DNA from: Aliiruegeria sabulilitoris
Lineage (GTDB): Bacteria; Pseudomonadota; Alphaproteobacteria; Rhodobacterales; Rhodobacteraceae
NCBI RefSeq assembly: GCF_001558155.1
Contig: NZ_LOAS01000011.1
Coordinates: 62,001-126,000 of the forward strand
Reading direction: 5' to 3'
Length of the DNA: 64,000 nt
The notes under the pieces are model-generated. The model ran no database searches, had not been told where the DNA came from, and worked only from the letters and a program-made list of their open reading frames with translations. Of the stretch, positions 57,955 to 64,000 are shown piece after piece. A program made the translations under genes and the position numbers. The number at the start of each line of letters is the position of its first letter. The stretch's first letter is position 1.

Positions 57955-58484
57955 GGCCGTATCTCGCGCCGCGCGCGGATCACCAATGCTTCGAAATGCG
58001 CGAGCGCCTCGGGCGGGCAATGGGCAAGATCGGAAACCACCCGAGCGGACCATTCGACATAGTCCAGCCTGCGCGCATCGTTCCAGTCGGCTGGCGGCGT
58101 TTCGATCACGGAGCGGCAATTGCTGCTCTTGTCGGCAAGTTTCACAAGGCAGGCGCGCGCCGATTTCTTCGCGGCGTTCACCACCTGCAACCGCTTGCGC
58201 TCCGCCTTGAGCAGGGACTTGTCATCGGTCAATTCGGCCACCACCGAGGCAACCTCGGCACCGAATGTCTCGGCGATTTCCTCTGCTGAAGTCGGCGGAC
58301 AATCCTCGACGGTATCATGCAGCCATGCGGCGCAGATCGCGATTTCGTCGCCGCCAAACCTTTCGGTCAGGGCCGAGACCTCCTCGAGATGGATAAAATA
58401 AGGGCTGCCCTCGGCATCCTTGCGCACCTGACCCGCGTGGCGGGTCTCGGCAAAGCTGCGGGCGGCCAGAACCAGATCGGTCAT
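57951..58484 (-). CDS. HD-domain phosphohydrolase, small alarmone hydrolase (MESH1/SpoT-like)
   Basis: A 177-aa protein consisting of an RSH-type hydrolase domain alone: HAGQVRKDAEGSPYFIHLEEV, AAWLHDTVEDCPPT (HD and ED motifs), and VKLADKSSNCRS. The synthetase domain is absent. Such proteins hydrolyse (p)ppGpp or NADPH-like substrates (MESH1). Activity is inferred. ATG 58484 has GGAGAA upstream; the frame can extend six codons. Confidence 0.88.
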   Translation of the reverse strand: MTDLVLAARSFAETRHAGQVRKDAEGSPYFIHLEEVSALTERFGGDEIAICAAWLHDTVEDCPPTSAEEIAETFGAEVASVVAELTDDKSLLKAERKRLQVVNAAKKSARACLVKLADKSSNCRSVIETPPADWNDARRLDYVEWSARVVSDLAHCPPEALAHFEALVIRARREIRP

Positions 58485-58573
58485 GGCATTCTCCGTTTTC
58501 AATTGTCGGGAAGCGGAGACAATCCTGTCTCCACCCCAAACCTATGCCGCAACGGCCAATCAGGCAAGTGCGA

Positions 58574-59781
58574 CTATCCGACCACGTTGAAATCCGGGCC
58601 GTAGGGATAGCCGGTAATGTCCTCGCAGCCATCCTCGGTAATCACGAGAATATCGTGCTCGCGGTAGCCGCCAGCGCCCGGCATCCCCTCGGGCAGGGTC
58701 AGCATTGGCTCCATCGAGATCACCATGCCCGACTCCAGCACCGTGTCGATATCCTCTCGCAACTCCAACCCGGCCTCGCGACCGTAATAATGCGAGAGCA
58801 CGCCGAAGGAATGGCCGTAACCGAAGGTCCGGTATTGCAGCAGGTCGCGCTCTTCAAAGAAGCCATTCACACCCCGGGTAACCTCAGCACAGGAAGCCCC
58901 CGGTTTGAGCAGCGACATGCCCAACTCATGCGCCCCGACATTCGCCTCCCAGATCGCGCGCGAGGCGTCATCCACCTCGCCGACGAATAGGGTGCGCTCC
59001 AGCGCGGTATAATAGCCGGAAATCATCGGAAACGTGTTGAGCGACAGGATATCGCCACGCTGCAACCGGCGCCCGGTCACCGGGTTATGAGCGCCATCGG
59101 TGTTGATGCCGGACTGGAACCAGACCCAGGTGTCCCGATACTCGGCTTCCGGGAAACGCTTGGCGATTTCCAGCTCCATCGCGTCGCGCCCGGCCATGGC
59201 GACATCGATCTCGCGGGTGCCCTCGTGGATCGTATCCCGAATGGCGTAGCCGCCAACGTCTGCGACAGCAGCCCCCGCGCGAATCAACTCGATCTCGGCC
59301 GGGCTCTTGCGCATCCGCTGCGCCATGCAGGCCGGCGCGATGTCGATGGTCTCGGGGGGGAGAGGAACGCCGCGAGCTTGCCAGAAGCCGCGATCGTCAG
59401 GTGGTCGTCTTCTACGCCGATCACGCGCCCGGCCCCGGCCACCTGCGCTACCACACGCCAGAAATTGTCGCGGCTCCAGTCGGTATAGGTGAGGTTGTCT
59501 CCCACGCAACGCCGCCAGGGCTGGCCGGCATCGATACCGGCAGAGATGGTTACGCAATCCGTTGCGGTCACGACCAGCCCGTAGGGTCGGCCAAAGCTGC
59601 AATAAAGAAAGCCCGAATAATAGGCGATGGAGTGCATCGAGGTGAAAACCGCGGCCTCCACGCCTGCTTGCGTCATGATGGCGCGCAAGCCGGCGAGGCG
59701 TGCCTCATATTCGGAAGCGGAGAAGGGAAGGCTGGCCTTTTCGCCGTTGTGAAAACGGTAGGATTGCGGGCGTGTCGTCAT
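58574..59781 (-). pseudogene. Creatinase (M24-like), interrupted by a one-base frameshift
   Basis: Creatinase hydrolyses creatine to sarcosine and urea. The N-terminal part, translated from ATG 59781 (GGAGG upstream), runs to KLAAFLS in one frame and then goes off-frame, stopping at 59284. The rest, from PETIDIAPACMAQRM to the end at 58574, continues in another frame and contains the whole catalytic domain (GINTDGAHNPV, YGHSFGVLSHYYGREAGLELREDI, SMEPMLTLPEG). The switch falls at a run of seven C (plus-strand G 59354-59360); one extra C restores the frame, giving a protein of about 402 aa. It is a true mutation, a phase-variable tract or a sequencing error. Confidence 0.88.
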
Positions 59782-60070
59782 GTCGACCTCCGTTTCGGGG
59801 CCGAAACTTGCCGGACCCCTCGAAAGAAAGGTCCCGGCGTTCAGGACGGAAAAGCCATTGGAGGGACGACGCCATCGTCCCGGCTGTCGGCAGCGTTACA
59901 GAAACATTGAGGAGATACCAGACGGCTGTTTCGATCGTCTTTCACCAAACATCCTAGGGGATCGCTCGCAAGAGCGCGGGGGCAAAGCCCCCTGCACGCC
60001 CCGGAGTTGCGCGGCAACGGGCCTTCCCTTCTCACTGGCGCCAACTCGCAGCGGGGGCTAACGTCGGCGC
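59782..60070. other. Divergent gap between creatinase and ABC importer, 289 bp
   Basis: No gene and no solute-binding protein are found. Promoters for both directions are expected but not recognised; no clear operator is seen. Confidence 0.4.
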
Positions 60071-61018
60071 ATGTTTCGTTACGTGATCAACCGCCTGATC
60101 TCGTTAGGCTTGTCGCTGCTTGCGGCGAGCCTTGTGATCTTTGCCGTGGTGGAGGTGATCCCGGGCGATCCGGCCGCTTTCATGCTCGGCCTGAATGCAT
60201 CGGAAGACACCGTCGCTGCCTTGCGCGAGGATCTGGGGCTGACCGGAACGCTGGGCGAGCGGTACTTCGTCTGGGTTGGCGGCATGCTTTCGGGGGATTT
60301 CGGCACGTCCTACACCTACCGCGTTCCAGTCTCGGACCTCGTCGCAGCGCGGCTCTGGGTCTCTGTGCCGTTGGCGCTTTATGCCCTGTTGCTCTCGATC
60401 CTGCTGGCATTGCCGATTGGAATGGTCGCGGCGGCGCGACGGGGCAAGATGCTGGACTATGGCATCATGGGGCTCACACAGCTTGGGATCGCGGTGCCGA
60501 ATTTCTGGTTCGCCATGCTGCTCGTCGTGTTGCTGGCAATCACGCTGCCGATCTTCCCCGCAGGCGGCTTTCCCGGCTGGGACGCCGGCGCGTTCGCCGC
60601 GCTGAAGGCGTTGACGCTGCCTGCCGTCGCGCTGGCGCTGCCTCAGGCCTCGATCCTTGCGCGGGTGATGCGCTCGGCCCTGATCGAAACGCTTGGACAG
60701 GATTACATCCGCACCGCCCGCGCCAAGGGCCTGTCGGAGGGACAGGCGATCCGGCGCCACGGGATGCGCAACGCGATGATCCCGGTGCTGACCATTGTCG
60801 GGCTGCAATTCTCCTTCCTGCTGGCCGGTGCGATCATCATTGAAAAGGTATTCTTCTTGCCCGGGCTCGGCCTGCTGATCTTCCAAGGCATCACGCAACG
60901 CGACCTCATCGTCGTGGAGTCGGTTGTGATGCTGCTCGTCTTCGCAGTCATCCTTGTGACCTTTCTGATCGATCTTGCCTATGCGTTGGTCGATCCGCGG
61001 CTGAGGCATTCCCGATGA
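60071..61018 (+). CDS. Oligopeptide-type ABC permease (DppB-like)
   Basis: A 315-aa inner-membrane permease of the dipeptide/oligopeptide class, with the typical N-terminal helix (YVINRLISLGLSLLAASLVIFAVVEVIPGDPA) and the EAA-type loop near RTARAKGLSEGQAIRRHGMRNAMIPVLTIVG. It precedes and overlaps (4 bp) the DppC-like gene. No binding-protein gene is adjacent. ATG 60071 lacks a clear ribosome site. Confidence 0.92.
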   Translation: MFRYVINRLISLGLSLLAASLVIFAVVEVIPGDPAAFMLGLNASEDTVAALREDLGLTGTLGERYFVWVGGMLSGDFGTSYTYRVPVSDLVAARLWVSVPLALYALLLSILLALPIGMVAAARRGKMLDYGIMGLTQLGIAVPNFWFAMLLVVLLAITLPIFPAGGFPGWDAGAFAALKALTLPAVALALPQASILARVMRSALIETLGQDYIRTARAKGLSEGQAIRRHGMRNAMIPVLTIVGLQFSFLLAGAIIIEKVFFLPGLGLLIFQGITQRDLIVVESVVMLLVFAVILVTFLIDLAYALVDPRLRHSR

Positions 61019-61836
61019 CATGGCCGGTACAACTCCGGCTGGGCGCGACGCTGTTCGGGCTGCTCCTGCTGGCCGCGCTGCTCTCGCTGTTCTGGACGCC
61101 CTATGACGTGACCGAGCTGGAAATTGCGGCCAAGCTTTCCGCGCCCTCGGCGGCCCACTGGCTGGGCACCGACCATCTCGGGCGCGACATGCTTTCCATG
61201 CTCATGGCCGGCGCGCGGACCTCCATCGCCGTGGCGCTGGTGGCCGTGGGTATCGGCATCGCGCTCGGGGTTCCGCTCGGGCTTTCGGCGGCAGCCAATC
61301 GCGGATCGCTCCTCGACGAGATCATCATGCGCGGCAACGACCTGATCTTTGCCTTCCCTTCGCTCGTGATCGCGATCCTGATCACCGCCGTTTTTGGACC
61401 CTCGGCGCTCAACGCCATCCTCGCCATCGGGATTTTCAACATCCCGGTCTTCGCCCGTGTCGCGCGGGGTGCGGCGCTGACTATCTGGCCACGGGAGTTC
61501 ATCCTTGCCGCGCGCGTGGCCGGCAAGGGCAAGGTACTGATCTCGGCCGAACATATCCTGCCCAATATCGCCAACCTGCTGGTCGTGCAGGGAACAATCC
61601 AGTTCTCCATGGGCATTCTCGCCGAGGCCGGGCTCTCCTATGTCGGCCTCGGGGCGCAGCCGCCGACCCCCTCCTGGGGACGGATGCTCGCCGATGCACA
61701 GACGTTTTTCTACGGCTATCCGCGGCTTGCGCTGCTACCGGGGCTGGCGATCGTGCTGACGGTACTCGGCCTCAACCTGATGGGAGACGGGCTGCGCGAC
61801 TTGCTCGATCCGCGGTTGCGGAGGGCAGTACGTTGA
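61015..61836 (+). CDS. Oligopeptide-type ABC permease (DppC-like)
   Basis: A 273-aa permease with HWLGTDHLGRDMLSMLMAGARTSIAVAL, the hallmark of the DppC/OppC branch, and the loop REFILAARVAGKGKVLISAEHILPNIANLLVVQ. It works with the DppB-like protein and the fused ATPase. Its start overlaps the DppB-like stop (ATGA), and its own stop overlaps the TTG start of the ATPase gene. Confidence 0.93.
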   Translation: MTWPVQLRLGATLFGLLLLAALLSLFWTPYDVTELEIAAKLSAPSAAHWLGTDHLGRDMLSMLMAGARTSIAVALVAVGIGIALGVPLGLSAAANRGSLLDEIIMRGNDLIFAFPSLVIAILITAVFGPSALNAILAIGIFNIPVFARVARGAALTIWPREFILAARVAGKGKVLISAEHILPNIANLLVVQGTIQFSMGILAEAGLSYVGLGAQPPTPSWGRMLADAQTFFYGYPRLALLPGLAIVLTVLGLNLMGDGLRDLLDPRLRRAVR

Positions 61837-63395
61837 TCGGCATCGAAAAGCTCTCACTGACCCTGTCGGGCATCCCCGTGCTGCGGGATGTCTCGCTGGA
61901 AATCGCAGCGGGGCGGACGCTCGGGCTTGTGGGCGAGAGCGGCTCGGGCAAGTCCATGACGGCGCTCTCGATCATGCGCCTGTTGCCGCATGGAGCGCAG
62001 ATGCGCGGGGCGGTTCATTTGGAAAACCGCGTGTTGAGCGAGCTGTCCGAGCGGCAGATGTGCGCGGTGCGTGGGGCTGAGATCGGGATGATCTTTCAGG
62101 AGCCGATGACGGCACTGAACCCCGTGCAGACCATCGGCGACCAGGTGGCGGAGACGCTGCTGGTTCATGGGGCGGCGAGCCGGCCCGAGGCGCGGGCCAT
62201 TGCGCGGGAACGGCTGGCGCGGGTCGGTCTGGTGCCGGAGCGGTTTCCGCTGGACCGCTACCCGCATGAGCTGTCGGGCGGGCAGCGGCAGCGGGTGTGC
62301 ATTGCGCTGGCCATCGCTCTGCGGCCGAAGCTGCTGATCGCGGACGAACCGACGACGGCGCTCGATGTGACAACGCAGGCCCAGATCCTGGACCTCATCC
62401 GCGAGCTGGTGCGCGAGGAGGAGATGGCCTGCCTTTTCATCACCCATGATCTTGCGGTTGTCTCCGAGATGGCCGACGAAATTGCCGTGATGAAGGCGGG
62501 CGCGGTGGTGGAGCGCGCGCCGACCGCAGCGCTCCTGCGCGAAATGCGTCACCCGTACACGCGCGCGCTGTTCGATGCCTCGCGCCATCAGCCCGAGCGC
62601 ACAGCGGCAAGGAGCGAGGCGCCATTGCTGGAGGTGCGCGGGGCGGTGCGGGATTACACGCTCCGGCGGCAACACCTGTTCGGGCCGCGCCCCACCTTTC
62701 GCGCCGTCGACGGCGTGAGTTTCGCGCTCAAGCGTGGGGAAAGCCTCGGGCTGGTCGGCGAAAGCGGCTGCGGAAAATCGACCCTGACCCGCGCCATCCT
62801 CGGGCTGGAGCCATTGCAGGGCGGCGAGATCCTGCTCGACGGGCAACCGGTCTCGCCCCGCATGCCGGCCGAGTTGCGCCGCCGCATGCAAGTCGTCTTT
62901 CAGGACCCCTACGGTTCCTTCAACCCCCGTCACCGGGTTGCGCGCCTGCTTACCGAACCGTTCCACCTGACCGGGCGGCCGCCGGATCTGGAGGAGCGGA
63001 TTGGCGAGGCACTGGAAAATGTCGGACTGGCGCCGTCGGACCGGGACAAGTTCCCGCATGAGTTTTCCGGTGGTCAACGCCAGCGCATTGCGATTGCCCG
63101 CGCGTTGATCACGCGCCCGGAACTCATCGTCCTCGACGAGGCAGTCTCGGCGCTCGATGTCTCGATCCGGGCGCAGATCATGGACCTTCTGGCGGACCTG
63201 CAGGGGCAGTTCGGGCTGAGTTACCTGTTCATCGCGCATGACCTGACGGTCGTGCGGGCGATCACGGATCGGGTGCTGGTCATGCGGGCGGGGCAGATCG
63301 TGGAAGAAGGGGAAACGGAGGCGGTATTTTCCGCACCGACAGGGGCCTATACCCGCGCCCTTCTGGCGGCCGCACCGGTCCTGCCATCCGTGTGA
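61833..63395 (+). CDS. Fused oligopeptide-type ABC ATPase (DppD-DppF)
   Basis: A 520-aa protein with two ATPase domains. Walker A motifs are GESGSGKSM in the first half and GESGCGKST in the second. Two ABC signatures (LSGGQRQRVCIA and FSGGQRQRIAIA) and two Walker B segments (LLIADEPTTALD, LIVLDEAVSALD) are present. In many bacteria these are separate DppD and DppF subunits. The start is TTG 61833 with GGAGGG upstream, overlapping the permease stop by 4 bp. The substrate is unknown; creatine-related compounds or peptides are possible given the divergent creatinase. Confidence 0.93.
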   Translation: MIGIEKLSLTLSGIPVLRDVSLEIAAGRTLGLVGESGSGKSMTALSIMRLLPHGAQMRGAVHLENRVLSELSERQMCAVRGAEIGMIFQEPMTALNPVQTIGDQVAETLLVHGAASRPEARAIARERLARVGLVPERFPLDRYPHELSGGQRQRVCIALAIALRPKLLIADEPTTALDVTTQAQILDLIRELVREEEMACLFITHDLAVVSEMADEIAVMKAGAVVERAPTAALLREMRHPYTRALFDASRHQPERTAARSEAPLLEVRGAVRDYTLRRQHLFGPRPTFRAVDGVSFALKRGESLGLVGESGCGKSTLTRAILGLEPLQGGEILLDGQPVSPRMPAELRRRMQVVFQDPYGSFNPRHRVARLLTEPFHLTGRPPDLEERIGEALENVGLAPSDRDKFPHEFSGGQRQRIAIARALITRPELIVLDEAVSALDVSIRAQIMDLLADLQGQFGLSYLFIAHDLTVVRAITDRVLVMRAGQIVEEGETEAVFSAPTGAYTRALLAAAPVLPSV

Positions 63396-63440
63396 TCCCG
63401 AAAGCCATCCATCTCCTGCCGCGCTTGGCGCGGGTAATCA

Positions 63441-63452
63441 CGGGTTAACCCG
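63441..63452. other. Perfect 12-bp palindrome CGGGTTAACCCG
   Basis: Lies between the ABC ATPase and the PilZ gene, after a small CCGCGC-TTG-GCGCGG hairpin near 63419. It may be part of a terminator or promoter region; no T-run follows. Confidence 0.25.
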
Positions 63453-63497
63453 GCGAGGTCAAACTAGCGGCCAACCTGATTCAGCATCAACGAGCCC

Positions 63498-63830
63498 ATG
63501 TTTGAAAAGCACTCGATTTTTCGCAGACCACTACCGACCGAACCGCGCCAGGCTGTCGATATTCCCTGTCGCCTGCGCTACGCGGAGGCGGGCTGCCCCG
63601 CGCGGTTGCGCGACTACAGTGGCGGCGGGCTGAGGCTGGAACTGTCTGAGGATGTTCCACAAAGCGACCTGCATGGAACCTTTGCCGTGGAGATCGCCGA
63701 TATGGGCTGTGTCGCCGTGGAGCTCAAGTGGCGCAAGGGGCGAATGCTGGGATGTTCCTTCCGCAGCAAGTTTGAAAGTCGTCAGATCCTGAGCCGGATT
63801 TGTCGACACAAGGGCTTGCACCTGTTCTGA
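63498..63830 (+). CDS. PilZ-domain protein with altered c-di-GMP motif
   Basis: A 110-aa single PilZ domain. The second c-di-GMP motif D-x-S-x-x-G is present (LRDYSGGGLRLEL), but the first motif RxxxR reads RQAVD, lacking the second arginine. Binding of c-di-GMP may be weak or lost, or the protein may serve as an adaptor. A cysteine-rich C-terminal half (GCVAVELKWRKGRMLGCSFRSKF) follows the usual PilZ strand pattern. It is monocistronic as far as can be seen. Confidence 0.85.
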   Translation: MFEKHSIFRRPLPTEPRQAVDIPCRLRYAEAGCPARLRDYSGGGLRLELSEDVPQSDLHGTFAVEIADMGCVAVELKWRKGRMLGCSFRSKFESRQILSRICRHKGLHLF

Positions 63831-63849
63831 CGCAGTACGTATCGACCGC

Positions 63850-64000
63850 TCATTGTGCGAGGCTCTCGGCAAGGCGCATCAGGCGAACGGCTTCGGCGCG
63901 GTAACCATATGTGTCGTCTCCTCGGGCGCTGTCGGCCAACGCGATGGCATCGGCGTAACTCCACTCGCCGGTATAGACAGAACCGCGCAAGAGTTGCCCG
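63850..64000 (-). CDS. C-terminus of a YfbK-like von Willebrand A protein, cut by window edge
   Basis: The last 49 codons before the stop at 63850 read GQLLRGSVYTGEWSYADAI...GDDTYGYRAEAVRLMRLAESLAQ. This is the conserved C-terminal tail of YfbK-type VWA proteins. The VWA domain itself lies beyond position 64000. Function of the family is unclear (envelope or stress related). Confidence 0.8.
   Translation of the reverse strand, partial: GQLLRGSVYTGEWSYADAIALADSARGDDTYGYRAEAVRLMRLAESLAQ

Noticed and set aside
1-64000. Insertion sequences, prophage, integrase, CRISPR array, rRNA
   Set aside because: No transposase, integrase, phage or Cas-like protein, no regularly spaced repeats, and no rRNA sequence were recognised.

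Overview
The window is about 64 kb of GC-rich DNA that looks like a chromosome segment of a marine-type Rhodobacterales (Rhodobacteraceae/Paracoccaceae) alphaproteobacterium. The reasons are an rpoE-chrR (group 11 ECF sigma/anti-sigma) singlet-oxygen module with its lipid-modification operon, several TRAP transporters, FCD-type GntR regulators, a PilZ protein and a YfbK-like protein. This assignment is inference from gene content; no rRNA is present. The only RNA gene seen is tRNA-Gly(TCC).

Layout. (1) 1-2.3 kb: the 5' two thirds of pyruvate formate-lyase and tRNA-Gly. (2) 2.5-11.5 kb: rpoE-chrR and a tightly overlapping operon (FAD amine oxidase-like protein, Cfa-like methyltransferase, chalcone-isomerase-like exported protein, GPH/MFS carrier, two DUF3833 proteins), a divergent DUF1365-SDR pair and glutathione peroxidase. 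Three promoters with TGATCC, an 18-bp spacer and a -10 starting CGTA (the CG is spacer) tie these together as an RpoE regulon; a fourth, weaker match precedes DUF1365. (3) 11.6-16.5 kb: a membrane-anchored AraC regulator, then a three-gene redox system: Tat-exported FAD reductase, 2[4Fe-4S] ferredoxin and NOX/ferric-reductase-like NAD(P)H:heme b protein.

(4) 16.6-34.3 kb: uronate/alginate catabolism. It holds a ManD-family enolase, a Gfo/Idh dehydrogenase and a beta-hydroxyacid dehydrogenase. It also holds a complete alginate-importer-like ABC operon (AlgS-M1-M2-Q sizes) followed by a PL15 exo-oligoalginate lyase with conserved catalytic residues, a KdgF-like cupin and a DEH-reductase-like SDR. 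Three GntR regulators and a MATE exporter accompany it. A 14-bp sequence, AATTTGTAAAAATT, occurs at two of the promoters. A decayed C-terminal scrap of a second solute-binding protein remains next to the first GntR gene. (5) 34.4-54.8 kb: malonyl-CoA synthetase/decarboxylase, then a catabolic island of unknown substrate with three TRAP systems, a fumarylacetoacetate-hydrolase-like enzyme, a nitroreductase, an OsmC protein, a hydroxyquinol-dioxygenase-like enzyme, an exported amidohydrolase, cupins and an unfamiliar membrane carrier. AT-rich ATCGAT palindromes lie upstream of each of its transcription units and suggest one regulon under a GntR/FCD regulator encoded inside the island.

(6) 55-64 kb: an uncharacterised membrane protein, a DeoR regulator with an MFS carrier, a small alarmone-hydrolase-like HD protein, a creatinase broken by one base in a C7 run, an oligopeptide-type ABC importer lacking a binding protein, a PilZ protein and the end of a YfbK-like VWA protein. 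I saw no insertion sequence, prophage, CRISPR array or replication origin. The most attractive unknowns are the Tat flavoprotein/ferredoxin/heme-b system and the ATCGAT-linked catabolic island.
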